Shown here: piece by piece, positions 33,573-43,960 of the stretch | Layout of the letters: each line of letters begins with the position of its first letter | Position numbering within the stretch: position 1 is the stretch's first letter | DNA from: Chrysogorgia sp. JL179-B06 | Taxonomy: Eukaryota > Cnidaria > Anthozoa > Scleralcyonacea > Chrysogorgiidae | Length of the DNA stretch: 64,000 nt | Assembly: GCA_035772405.1 (NCBI GenBank) | Contig: JAYKKM010000222.1 | Span: 2,183,501 to 2,247,500 of the forward strand | Direction: 5' to 3' | The notes under the pieces: model-generated | Databases searched by the model: none | Told to the model about the DNA's origin: nothing | What the model saw: only the letters and a program-made list of their open reading frames with translations | Translations under genes and position numbers: made by a program

Positions 33573-33860
33573 TTAATTGCTTTTTTGTTTTGCAGTGTCT
33601 GTCGCTTCAGTCAATCTAGATTTCGCCGCCTTTTTAGTGTTTTTTCCTGCAAGGACGTCTCCCAGAAAATTTGCACCTGAACTCAGTGCAATATTTCCTA
33701 AGGTTTTTGCACCACTCTTAACCATAGGCATGACCGCTCTCGCTACACTTCGAAAAATTCCACCCAAACCGTAACCGATTTGTCCATGTCCAACTTGCCA
33801 TGGGCTGCCTCTAAAAACAGGCATCCCATTTCCCTGTTGCTGGTTCAGATAATAGTGCAT
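33573..33860 (-). CDS. small basic Gly-rich virion-type protein
   Basis: ATG 33860, 95 residues, open. Gly-rich N-terminus (GHGQIGYGLGGIFRSV), then an amphipathic/hydrophobic segment (ARAVMPMVKSGAKTLGNIAL) and a Lys-rich C-terminus. This composition and the place between penton and capsid genes match the pVI-like/membrane-active small proteins of adintovirus-type clusters. Assignment is by position and composition only. Confidence 0.5.
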   Translation of the reverse strand: MHYYLNQQQGNGMPVFRGSPWQVGHGQIGYGLGGIFRSVARAVMPMVKSGAKTLGNIALSSGANFLGDVLAGKNTKKAAKSRLTEATDTAKQKSN

Positions 33861-33883
33861 GTAACGGTCTGAATGACTCCTCT

Positions 33884-34639
33884 TTACATAAAATAGGGTG
33901 AATTTTGCTGTCTAAAATGAAGTGTCGCCAACACTTTTCCACGCTCAAATGGTACTGGTATTCCTGTGTCACTTCTTAAAAGTATCTCGATATCCTCAAA
34001 TGATTTTCTTTGGACAGGTACATACTGCATATTATAATAAGTTCTTGTAATCACTTCACTCGTTTTTCCTTCAACAGGAACAGTTCTAAGCAGATTCACA
34101 TTCGAATCGCCGACCACTTGTGGTTGTACAATATCACAGTAAACGTAAATCGAATTCATAGCACCGCTGATGTCGGCTACATATGGACTCACGGTCTTTT
34201 TGATAATCTTTACATCTTTACCACCAAATCCCAATAAAATTGACATTTTCCCCGTCATGGCAATCTGATAACCATTCTTTAAATGAACTGTTACTTTTTC
34301 AGTTCGGACATCAAAAGTCATGGAAATATCCCCCTTTGTTTCTTTTGACAAGGTGGTATTCGTAGATTTAATTAAATCTTGCACAGTTTCATAATATCCA
34401 TAGTCAACAAAAGCGGTCATAAAAATATAACCATCGTCACTATAGTATATGTGATTATCACCGTCCTGAAGATTATACCATGTACGAGGATAAGTCATCG
34501 AATACAACCCAACTTCCCAGTCCCCATTTAAATCGATAGTCTGCGGTAATTTCACGCGGAAACTAGTGGATGAATTCTCGGGAAATGTGGGTAGAGATGC
34601 ATTGCTCGGAAGTGTGAGATAGAAATGTGTTCTACTCAT
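33884..34639 (-). CDS. minor capsid/penton-like protein
   Basis: Start chosen at ATG 34639 (the slightly longer frame begins with GTG). 251 residues, uninterrupted. Motifs such as FYLTLPSNAS, NSSTSFRVKLP, GDWEVGLYSMTYP and the ending LHFRQQNSPYFM are typical of the penton-like single jelly-roll protein beside F54H12.2-like capsid genes. It would form capsid vertices. It is one of the few intact genes in element B. Confidence 0.7.
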   Translation of the reverse strand: MSRTHFYLTLPSNASLPTFPENSSTSFRVKLPQTIDLNGDWEVGLYSMTYPRTWYNLQDGDNHIYYSDDGYIFMTAFVDYGYYETVQDLIKSTNTTLSKETKGDISMTFDVRTEKVTVHLKNGYQIAMTGKMSILLGFGGKDVKIIKKTVSPYVADISGAMNSIYVYCDIVQPQVVGDSNVNLLRTVPVEGKTSEVITRTYYNMQYVPVQRKSFEDIEILLRSDTGIPVPFERGKVLATLHFRQQNSPYFM

Positions 34640-34731
34640 CACGAACACAAAAGTAACAATAAAGGAAACATGAAACAGTCAATGGTTTTAAAAATGTTTT
34701 ATTTCAGACACCCATGAATGAATGGTTTTAA

Positions 34732-35232
34732 AGGGACACTCCGGCCCAAATACAAATGCAGTTCATATGAAAGATCTTACTGACTTTAGTTTATTTCCAA
34801 AGTTTCAGCATTCCTATCAATTTAGTTGAGAAGATATTGCTAGTTGAAGTTGAGAATTTGTGGATTTTGACCCCATATTGGTTTTGAAATATGACGTCAT
34901 TGAGTGATTTTTATCGTCAGTGGAGTTGTTTTGATGGCGATCACATAGTGATAGTTGTTGTGAATGGTCTTTGGACGAAAATTAGTCGAAATAAACTATT
35001 TAGTTCATCATGCAGGAAAGTAGAGGAGCTTCTTAGGCATAATACGAGATCACGTCACTCAGTGACGTCATATTTGAGAAACAAAATGGCGTCGAAATTG
35101 GACAAACTCTCCAACTTCAACTAGCCACATCTTCTTAACTAAATTGATAGGAATGCTGAAACTTTGGACATAATCTAAAGTCAGTAAGATCTTTCATATG
35201 AACTACATTTGTATTTGGGCCGGAGTGTCCCT
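34732..35232. mobile_element. 501-bp MITE with TTAA duplication
   Basis: TIRs of more than 60 bp starting AGGGACACTCCGGCCCAAAT, flanked by TTAA at 34728-34731 and 35233-35236. TTAA targets are used by piggyBac and Kolobok-type transposases. It interrupts the 3' end of the integrase gene; the integrase frame runs about 33 codons into it. Confidence 0.85.
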
Positions 35233-36312
35233 TTAAAAATGTTTTATTTGCAGACACCCATGAATTAAATTTATTAGGGTAGCCCAACCATTTTACAAGA
35301 TATTTTACATTTTTTCCCTGTCCACGTTTTTTGAGAATTTTCTCAACTTTATAAACATCGTCTTGTTTTATAACTTTCTGAAGTTCGGCTTCATAAAAGG
35401 TTCCATCGAGCTGCTCTCCGTCGTAATCTCGGAGTTTGTATACAGGTGGGCGTCGTGATATCATCTTATTGACTGTAAATATTTCCTTTGAGAAATTGGG
35501 TAAGTATCCTTTCTCAAATTTCCGTTTAATCTTACTAATTTTCACTTGATCACCTATTTTAAACTTGAAAACAACAGGACGTACGTCATCAAGGTCTTTA
35601 TCATACAACGTATGCCATACTCTCTCCTCATTCTCATAGTTAACAAAAGCGGTTTCATTTTAATACTACGATGGACTGTGTGATTATATGCATAAACCAG
35701 ATCAGGCAACATGTCGACGTATCTCATTGTTTTTCGTGCCATGAAATAGCGCCACATTTTTGTCTTGAACGTACGAATTAATCGTTCAACAATTGAAGCT
35801 TTTGTCTCATTAAAGGTGCTGTACAAATGAATATTTTCATTGTACAAAAGTGTTTGAAAATGTTTGTTGAAAAACTCAGTTCCCCTGTCAGTGAAAATTT
35901 TCTCAGGCTTTCTTCCTGATAATGACAAAATCACGTTAAAAGCCGACACTAGTGAAGGGCCTGTCTTTGTCTTAAGCGGTATCACCCATGCAAACTTGGA
36001 AAACACGTCAATGCACACAAGCAAATATCGGTATCCGTCATATCTCTTTAAGGACTGCATATCCGCCAGATCCATTTGCCACTGATCATCGACACCACCC
36101 ACGAACACACGGTTTCTTTTAAAATTCCGTCGGACAGGTTTGTGTAAAGTGTACGCATCTTGTTTTATTAACCATTCTAGGATTTGCTTCCGAGTTAGTT
36201 TGTACCTGCCTTCCTCTTTTACATCTCGATATAATCGGTCTACACCTCCAAAACCACCGAAACGTTTCGGGTCATAATAAACACTTGACAAATACACATC
36301 AACTCTGTCCAT
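35233..36312 (-). pseudogene. Polinton integrase (rve) with chromodomain
   Basis: ATG 36312. N-terminal helix-turn region (YKLTRKQILEWL), rve core with QMDLADM (D), IFTDRGTEF (D) and KASIVERLIRTFK (E), then after a frameshift near 35605 an SH3-like region and a C-terminal chromodomain (YKVEKIL...YLVKWLGYP...NSWV). This matches the F54H12.3-like integrase of Mavericks. The coding end is replaced by the MITE at 35232. It would insert the linear element and make 6-bp duplications. Confidence 0.85.
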
Positions 36313-36414
36313 CCTATGTTGTCAAGGACACAGTTTATCTCATAATGGGTGCAAACAGAAAATGTCTTTTCATTATGAAAGATCGGTAACAATTTCACAT
36401 CTCTCACTCTGGAG

Positions 36415-36672
36415 TCACAGCTCCCAACTGTTGTGGCGCTGTCGTCTCAGAAGACACAGTGGCAGACGTAATACCCTTCTCAAAATATTGGTTTCGTTCT
36501 CAATATGCACATAGTTTTTAATAGTCTTACTATTATACCCCATCTGTAGGTGTCCTTCCAAATTGAAATCATTACGGCCAAAACTCACACCGACCCTAAA
36601 CATTTTCTGTCTGTTATGATTTTTGTTTCTTTTGACTCTATCATTTTGTGGTCTACTATAGCAAGTCCCCAT
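36415..36672 (-). CDS. small ORF starting MGTCYS (possible myristoylation)
   Basis: Starting at ATG 36672 the 85-residue product begins MGTCYS, which fits the N-myristoylation pattern MG-x-x-x-S, with a Cys at 4 for possible palmitoylation. The rest is basic with a Leu/Arg-rich C-terminus. It lies upstream of the integrase on the same strand. No family recognised. Membrane-associated accessory protein is inference only. Confidence 0.35.
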   Translation of the reverse strand: MGTCYSRPQNDRVKRNKNHNRQKMFRVGVSFGRNDFNLEGHLQMGYNSKTIKNYVHIENETNILRRVLRLPLCLLRRQRHNSWEL

Positions 36673-37015
36673 TTGACAATATAAATACAAGCAACAACGC
36701 ATAATGAAGAAAGTAAATCAATGCATTAGGTTTTTAAAAACGTTTTAATTCAAAAAGTAAATTACACATTTGGTGAGTGCTTTAGTTTACACACACACAT
36801 AATGTAGTCCATCAAATTGTTAATGAGCACAGTTCTTTCAGTTTCAAAATACATCGTGAACCACACAAACCAAGTCATACTAAAAGAGTATCAAAATAAC
36901 ATCTGTATGCAATCGAAGGTTCAGGGTACTTCAAAATTTTGCAAGCTTCCACAATCCCTCGCCAAATATCTTCACGATCGATCATTGAAATAGCTTCGTC
37001 TGCACATCTGAGATT

Positions 37016-37222
37016 TCACAATGTTCTCTCATCGCTGTCCATTGATGGTAGTCTGTCTCTGTCTTTGCACATGAATCTAGTTCCCCCAACATCTAGTTCT
37101 TCCAAACGTTGAATTTGTCTATGGACAAACTCCGTAAAGACAAGGTCAATCAGTTGGTTAGGAGTTAGAATGTCTTCAAAATCAACCTCGTCAACATAAA
37201 TCTGTTCAAGCATGTGTGCCAT
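37016..37222 (-). CDS. unrecognised 68-residue acidic ORF
   Basis: ATG 37222 to TGA at 37016. Acidic N-terminus (QIYVDEVDFEDIL) followed by a helical segment (QLIDLVFTEFVHRQIQRLEEL). No family recognised. Same strand as integrase, near the right limit of element B. A small element gene is likely but unproven. Confidence 0.35.
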   Translation of the reverse strand: MAHMLEQIYVDEVDFEDILTPNQLIDLVFTEFVHRQIQRLEELDVGGTRFMCKDRDRLPSMDSDERTL

Positions 37223-37505
37223 TGCAACGTTTTAAAAACACGTCTTGTTAACCAAGTAAACCAAGCGATAATGAAAGTAAACCAACATAAATAGAAAATT
37301 CACTTCCCACTCTTAAAACATCCAATGAACATGCAACAATCTGAAAGGTATTTGTTTCTCGACCAATAATCATTCATATGTCACAATTTCCGGTCAACAT
37401 GCGCGCGCACATGTCCACACGGTCAGCCTGGTAAATAATTTCTAGGGATCAGAGCTCCTTCAAAAAACGCTGACTAAGTGTTCTATACCTGTGGCTTAAC
37501 TATTA

Positions 37506-37567
37506 TCACCTGTCAAACGAGCCGGATAAGCGATGATTTTGAAGTGGATGTAATTACGGTATGTTGT
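37506..37567 (-). mobile_element. inverted Gypsy env-region fragment
   Basis: About 62 bp matching 44430-44492 in reverse orientation with few differences. With the chromodomain fragment at 38170-38830 it is the remains of a second, inverted copy of the Gypsy element at 39,817-47,101. Confidence 0.75.
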
Positions 37568-37832
37568 CTTCATCCATTTACAAGTGTATTTATCTGGCGT
37601 AGATGTACGCCATTCAGGGGAAACGTCAAAACGCGGACCCTAGGTCCATGGACTACGCTCGTGGACCCGGGTCCGTGGAATACTGTTTTATATAATAAAT
37701 AAGATCAGTTTAGTTGTGGGTGCCTCTCTCACGAAGTTTTTCCGTGTTTTTTTGCGTGAGGAACCGCTGACGAGTGCGAAAAAAATCACGGAAACCTCCG
37801 CAGAGGAGATAGAGTGGATGCAGAAACTTCAG

Positions 37833-38162
37833 TGCAAAGTGGTTTTTTTTAATTTGGACACAGGTGTTGACAAATTATTGGGGCGTTTTATTTTTAAAAA
37901 GTGCCAGCCCACCATCACCAGGCATCACATGTATTCCGTATTTCTCATACGGATGGTGAAATTTTTAACCCTTTGCTTACACGTGTAAAAAGAGTTACAA
38001 AGGGTTACAAAGCAAAGGGTTACAAATTTCACCATCCGTATGAGAAATACGGAATACAAGTGATGCCTGGTGATGGTGGACTGGCACTTTGTTAAATTTT
38101 TTTAAATATATCGCCCAATAATTTGTCAACACCTGTGTCCAAATTTAAAAAAAAACTTTGCG
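37833..38162. mobile_element. hairpin MITE with about 140-bp arms
   Basis: The two halves are near-perfect reverse complements (landmarks: ACACAGGTGTTGACAAATTA, CCACCATCACCAGGCATCAC, TATTCCGTATTTCTCATACG) around a short centre containing 'ttacacgtg'. It lies between the two inverted Gypsy fragments. Confidence 0.85.
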
Positions 38163-38169
38163 CACCCAC

Positions 38170-38830
38170 ACTCTCTCCACACAATGTTCATTGTAACGTA
38201 GGAGGAGAGGATAGGATGAAATAATTTGAGACGGAGTATTGTAGGAAACATTTTGTGTGGTCAACCCGAGGAATAGAGAACCTGATAGAGAAGCAATTTT
38301 AGGCGTTTCGTAATTTGTTTGCGTGACCATATCGGATTCTAAGACCCATGAGTTTTGTTCGGAGGGATAATTAAGCCATTTAACTAGGTATTCGATTTTA
38401 CCTTTTTGTTTCCGCGTTTTCAAAATTTTCTCAATCTGAAATACTTGAGTCATGAAGTGACGTATTTGATTCAGAAATAGGTTCATTTTCCTGTTCTGTC
38501 TCAGAGAGATCGTTGGCCTCGTGCATTTCGGTTGCAAAACTATCCGGCGGAATTTCGTTCTCTTCGAGCGAGAAATGTAAATCATCGTTTAAATCTTCTG
38601 GAGGGTCAAGAGGACGGTCGTTTGGGTCATAATAAGGTTTTAGACGGTTGGAATGTACTAGTTCTCTGACAAGACGGTTAGTTGATTTCCGTAGGCGAAA
38701 ATGTACTGGTGTTAATTGTTTAACAATACGAAATAGGCCGTGCCAACAATGTAGTAATTTCCGTGATAATCCTTTTCGTGTTTTAGGAGTGTATACCCAG
38801 ACACGTTGACCGAAGTACTGACTAGAATTA
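38170..38830 (-). mobile_element. inverted Gypsy integrase-tail/chromodomain fragment
   Basis: Minus-strand match to about 43,400-43,960, covering the integrase C-terminus and chromodomain (FQIEKILKTRK...YLVKWLNYPSEQNSWV). It is frameshifted and truncated at both ends. Confidence 0.8.
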
Positions 38831-38831
38831 A

Positions 38832-38925
38832 CCTAACGGTTCGGTTGCGGTTCGGTTGCGGTTCGGTTCGATTGCGGTTCGGTTCGATTGGGGTTCGATT
38901 GCGGTTCGGTTCGATTGCGGTCGAC
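38832..38925 (+). repeat. CGGTT(C/G)GGTT-type minisatellite
   Basis: A run of about 10-15-bp units built from CGGTTCGGTT, GCGGTT and CGATT. The frames across it encode only NRNRTEP-type repeats. Confidence 0.85.
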
Positions 38926-39031
38926 ACATTCGACCGCAACCGCAAGAGTATTGGCGACCGTACACTTCGCATTCCGATCTCGCCCGATCGTAAGAACACG
39001 AAAGCAAATGAAATGAATAATTTTTGCGTCT

Positions 39032-39048
39032 ACGTTGCTTAGCAACGT
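39032..39048. promoter_or_regulatory. perfect palindrome resembling an RFX X-box
   Basis: ACGTTGCTTAGCAACGT is palindromic around its centre, and its GTTGC-N3-GCAAC core fits the RFX X-box consensus. Whether it is used is unknown. Confidence 0.3.
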
Positions 39049-39229
39049 AAACGCTATGTTATCGGCGGCGGACTGACTATATGGCTGTGTTTGGTCACTC
39101 GTTTGTGACGTAAAACCTGTATCACATGACCAAGCGATCTCATTTTTCTGTCTACTGTTTGCTTTGATTTTCGAAATGTTATCAAGGTAAGGCGACAAGT
39201 TATGAGTATTAACGTCCTGTTAATCGACA

Positions 39230-39739
39230 TGAAATTTGTTGATCAGTTTTCGTGTGAACATTTACAATTTTTATGGGAGTAATTAACGGCAGCACTTTCC
39301 TTGTGATAGTAGGCGACGTATATTTCATCTGATGCATATTTGTTTCTGTTTTAGGAGTCTTACAGGAAATATTTATTAGTTCATCACTTGTGACAGTTTT
39401 GTTCTCACAGGAGCCATTGTGTTTGCGCTGATCAAGAGTTCGACCAGAGATATTTAAACGAAGCCATTGTGCTCGTTCGTCCATTCAACAAAATGTAAAC
39501 TCATTCGTTGAGGCAAAGTACAACTCGTTCGTTGAGGCAATCTACAACTACACAGCTACTGATATAAACAGGAATCATTTGAGTAACGATTGAGCAATAC
39601 CGAGCTCGATGGCACAATAGCATTGCAAAAACCAATGAGATATTAACTCGCATCTCGAAGGTATTTAATATTTGGAATACAATGCCAATATTGATATTAT
39701 TATACCGCAGTGTATTTTGAATAGGCTATATCGTGTTTG
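39230..39739. other. no gene seen
   Basis: The small minus-strand frame here lacks protein character or recognised motifs. Left flank of the Gypsy insertion. Confidence 0.35.
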
Positions 39740-39816
39740 TTGCACTATGTTGAGGAAAATCCAGAATGAGTTCAGCATCAGCTTTGATAAGGCATGTAGA
39801 CCAGGGTTCTTCCTTA
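39740..39816 (-). pseudogene. polB: Element C PolB continuation (motif B) left of the Gypsy element
   Basis: On the minus strand, reading from 39816, the sequence encodes KNPGL-x-ALSKLMLNSFW, the PolB motif B region. This is exactly what should follow the frame interrupted at 47102. After the FW the homology is lost. Confidence 0.75.
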
Positions 39817-40796
39817 TGTTATGCAACAGATATATGTAATCTATTATTATACCTATGAACTTTATCTTGATAAAACATTTGCGTCGACCTAACTGAATAC
39901 CGGCGCCTAAGGTTTATTTAAATGATCGTATCTACAATTGTCCTGTGACAAGGTACACAATCCCTGTCGCATTTATAATTACTATCTTGTCATCAGTTTC
40001 CTTAAAAGCTTCCTGTTGTCTTTAGTTAGAATGACTTTACACACAGGCACACATTTGTTGATTTAGGTTTATTAAATCTAGCATGATTATCATTAGATTT
40101 ATACGAAGAAGAAGCTTCGAAATATTTACATTAGCTGTTTACCTACATTTAGTAACGAACCTTAAAGTCGAATTGCTTCTTGAATACTTTATGAAACTGT
40201 AAAATAATATATCGATTATGTAGCTCATGATATCTCCTATCTCACCATGTCAATTTCGTTAGGAACTAAAATTATTTACTATACGGAAAAACTTTTCAAC
40301 CGATTTGCCTTGGTCAACACATTCCAAGCAACGCCTTCAAAAGATCGAGACAAGCAGCCTGGTATCGAATCATCTGATTGGTTCATCACAGATGATCATG
40401 TCAATCTTTCCCAAGTCACACAACTATTATAAAAGAAGCTGTTCCTCTCACAATAGAGCAGTAGATACAGTGCTGAAGTGAAGAGAACCCAACCAAGAAG
40501 AGAACCTAGAGTCAGAAGAACTTTTTGAGCCTTAACCTTATCTTTGAACCTTGAATCTTATCTTGAACTTATCCTGTGAACCGAACGACAACCGTATAAA
40601 GAACTCAGCAGATCTAAAGAATAGCGAAGCAAAGCAGAACAAAGAACACGAAAGAATATCCTGAACATTTGAACTAACTTTATATTTAGTAGATTCCTTG
40701 CATTTGTTTCCTATATTAAAGATCCTTAACTTCACGCTTGTGTGTTCTACCTTTGAGAAGTCCCCTATATAACCGACTGGTGGAGGTTGTATAACA
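39817..40796 (+). repeat. Gypsy 5' LTR
   Basis: 980 bp, TG...CA ends, with a TATAAAA at about 40429-40435 as promoter. It matches 46123-47101 with a few substitutions and small indels (the 3' LTR has an extra ccaaccaagaagagaa copy and lacks about 18 bases near 46560). Confidence 0.9.
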
Positions 40797-40850
40797 ATTG
40801 GTGGAGGATCAGTGCTTCTATAGGAAACAATTGTTGGAACTCCAAATCCA

Positions 40851-42522
40851 ATGCAGAACGCCCAAGTTAACAAACAACTGCAAACACCTAGTCCTACTCG
40901 TCATTGGGTACTCTGCGTCGAGTGCCCCCAGTGCTACTCACTTTTAGTCCACCCAGACCACGGCCACCAGTGCCCTAACCCGACCGCAACGACCACGAGC
41001 CCACCTGCATCTCACAAGGTACCGCCAACGACCAACCGTCCAAATTGGAACGACTACCGACCAAACCCTCATCAACCAACCTGCGACCAGAACGCGCTGC
41101 CAGCGGGAGCCGAGTTGACTCAATCAGACCCGATCCAAGGCAATCCGTACTATTTTTTATTTGTTTTTCCTCTGCCAACTGTGAGTCTGAACTTTATTAT
41201 ATAGTTATCCTATTGTTAGTTATCGTATTCTCAATATATATATATATGAAGTATTTTGCATGAGTTGGTATAATTCGGGTGTATAAATGTGGATAGAACC
41301 TCCATTTAAGATATTGTCCATTTGATGAGCGCGTATGAGAACGCACTGTCAAAGGAAGGTCCAATAGCTACACGCACTAGGAATCAAGTTGATCGTACAC
41401 CTAGAGATAAAAACGTTTGGTGCACTCGGACGTGTACAATTTCGAGTAAGACAGTTCCGTCTCCTCCTTCTCCTTCTAGTTCTTTTACTTCAATTTCGTC
41501 TTTACTGGAAGAAACCGAATTTCCTTATTTTCCTTCTGACCCAGAAATGGACGAACAGTACGCAAACATACCAGCCGAGTTACTAGACCTTCTTGATAAC
41601 ATGACTAGACAACTCAACCACATCAGGCGGCATAGAACCCCCATTGTTTTCTGGCGCTCCTTCGGAAGATGTCGATGAGTGGCTCGAACGCTTTAATGGC
41701 TATGCACGTTTTAAACGCTGGAATGCTGACCAGCAACGTGAAGTATTTTTACAGTATTTATCAGGAAACGCCAGGCGCTTTTGCCAACAACAACCAGACG
41801 ACATAAAAGCTAATTTAGCACAACCACAAGCAGGATTTACAACTCCTGACCAAAACTTTTTACGGCGACAAGAACTGAACACACGCAAACAAGGCGCATT
41901 CGAAGTACTAGAGCAATACATAAATGACATAGGTTCGCAAGGCCAGCGCTTACGGCTTACGGACGCGGAACTCCTCCAATGTTTTCTACAAGGCTTACGC
42001 GACTATTTGAAGGAACATGTAGTGCTACAACGCCCGGCTACCTTTTTGGAAGCTACACATGCCGCTAGATTGAAAGATTCGTTGAGAAAGTCAACCCCTA
42101 ATAAAACATCAATCGAAAATCTCCATGCGATACTTAGTCGGTTAAACGTACCTCGTCAATCATATTCATCCAGCGATTCTAGCCTCCCAACCAATAATGT
42201 GGTAAATACAAATCCGCAAAGACAACAAATTTCACACCGAGATTTCTAAGGGTTATAAAACCAAATCCGCAATATCCAAAGTCAATTGAACCAACCCCCG
42301 CCCTTAGCCTCCCGTCAAAACTACAGGGATAACCGTACACCCGATGGTCGTCCAATTTGCAATAACTGTAATAAAATTGGTCATTATGCCAGTCGATGCT
42401 ACAGAAATCTAAATCGTCCTAACTGGCAAGGTCCGCCAGGCAGAAATCAAAATTTCAGATTTCAACAAGATTTTCAACCACGACAAACCTTTCAGCCGAA
42501 CTTTCAAAACCGGCCGCCTTAG
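40851..42522 (+). pseudogene. gag: Gypsy gag: leader, capsid, zinc knuckle
   Basis: Frames 40851-41204, 41322-41678, 41644-42249 and 42286-42522 together form a gag region broken by frameshifts. The 41644 frame is a retrotrans_gag-type capsid domain (DVDEWLERFNGYARFKRWN...YLSGNARRF...). The last frame has a CCHC knuckle (C-N-N-C-N-K-I-G-H-Y-A-S-R-C). The first ORF has a Cys/His cluster (CVEC..C...H..H.C) of unknown role. Confidence 0.75.
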
Positions 42523-42540
42523 GTTGAAAGTTTTGGCGAT

Positions 42541-43960
42541 TTGGTTGGTAGACAGAGTTATCCACCACGACAATACTCGCATGAAAATTATCAACCCGAT
42601 TCACGTTTTCCACCAACCCCACCCCCTCCAGTCCGTGCTTTCAATGCTAATCAGTTGTCACCTGAAACAATACCACAGTTCCAATTTCCTCGTTTTCGTC
42701 AACCCCAACGTAAACCAAATTCGAAATTTAGTAATGATAAACCTTTCTCTCCTATCAATAAGAATAACTTAACCATTGCTGGTGCCATTAACAGAAATCC
42801 GACCGAAATTTTGATTGACACTGGCGCAGCACTTACAGCAATTAACTTTAATCTTTGGAACGCGATACGTATTCAATCCCCGCCACTAAATCTTATGCCA
42901 GCAAAATACTCTTCCATCCAAACCGCAAATGGACAAAACGTCCCAGTATTAGGCGCATGTAAGTTAACATTTCACATTGGCAATAGTTCATACACTTTCA
43001 AAGTTCATGTAGTGCCACAGTTACGCTATTCAGCAGATTTAGGAAAAGATTTTCTGGATTATTATGATTGTATCATTGATTTTAAAACTGGTTTGCTAAA
43101 AATATCGCAGGACAACCAAATTTCGTTTATTTCCGGTTCACGATCTGGCTCGATAATTAACAACCCTTCACCACCTGTCAACAATAAAGTGGCAGAACAA
43201 TTAGCTTTTCACGAGCAATTAACACATTCGGTAGGAACCATCGGTCTTATTGAACCTAGTGTACGATTACAAGCACGTTATAACGCCAGAGTAAAATCCG
43301 AAGTTAGACAACATAAAATGAAATGCCAGTACGATACTCCGGCTCAATTCAAAATCGGTCAACGTGTATGGGTATACACTCCTAAAACAGGAAAAGGATT
43401 ATCACGGAAATTACTACATTGTTGGCACGGCCCATTTCGTATTGTTAAACAATTAACACCAGTCAATTTTCGCCTACAGAACTCAACTAACCGTCTTGTC
43501 GGAGCACTAGTACATTCCAACCGTCTAAAACCTTATTATGACCCAAACGACCGTCCTCTTGACCCTCCAGAAGACTTGAGCGATAATTTACATTTCTCGC
43601 TCGAAATTAATGAAATTCCGCCGGATAGTTTTGCTACCGAAACAAATGAGGCCAACGATCTCTCTCAGACAGAACAGGAAAATGAACCAATTTTTGAACC
43701 AAATACGTCACTGGATGACTCTGAAGTATTTCAAATTGAGAAAATTTTAAAAACGCGGAAACGAAAAGGTCAAACCGAATACCTAGTTAAATGGCTTGAT
43801 TATCCCTCCGAACAAAACTCATGGGTCTTAGAATCCGATATGGTCACACAAACAAATTATGAAACGCCTAAAATTGCTTCTCTATCAGGAACTATTCCTC
43901 GGGTCGACCACATGAACGTTTCCTACAATACTCCGTCTCGAATTACTTCGTCCTCTTATC
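42541..43960 (+). pseudogene. pol: Gypsy pol remnant: protease joined to integrase tail and chromodomain
   Basis: One open frame contains the aspartic protease active site (LIDTGAALTAINF), then after about residue 205 passes directly to an integrase C-terminal segment (FKIGQRVWVYTP, HCWHGPFRIV) and a chromodomain (FQIEKILKTRKRKG...YLVKWLDYPSEQNSWV). Reverse transcriptase, RNase H and the integrase catalytic core are absent. The deletion junction near 43180-43200 is in frame. The chromodomain probably targets integration to chromatin marks in active family members. Confidence 0.8.

Noticed and set aside
34010..34237. Plus-strand ORF in the penton gene
   Set aside because: Shadow of the intact minus-strand penton-like gene.
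14000..37500. Terminal inverted repeats of element B
   Set aside because: I looked for matching ends near 1-2 kb, 14 kb and 37 kb and found none; the left end may be lost or outside the window.
38712..39198. ORFs rich in NRNRTEP repeats
   Set aside because: They follow the CGGTT minisatellite.
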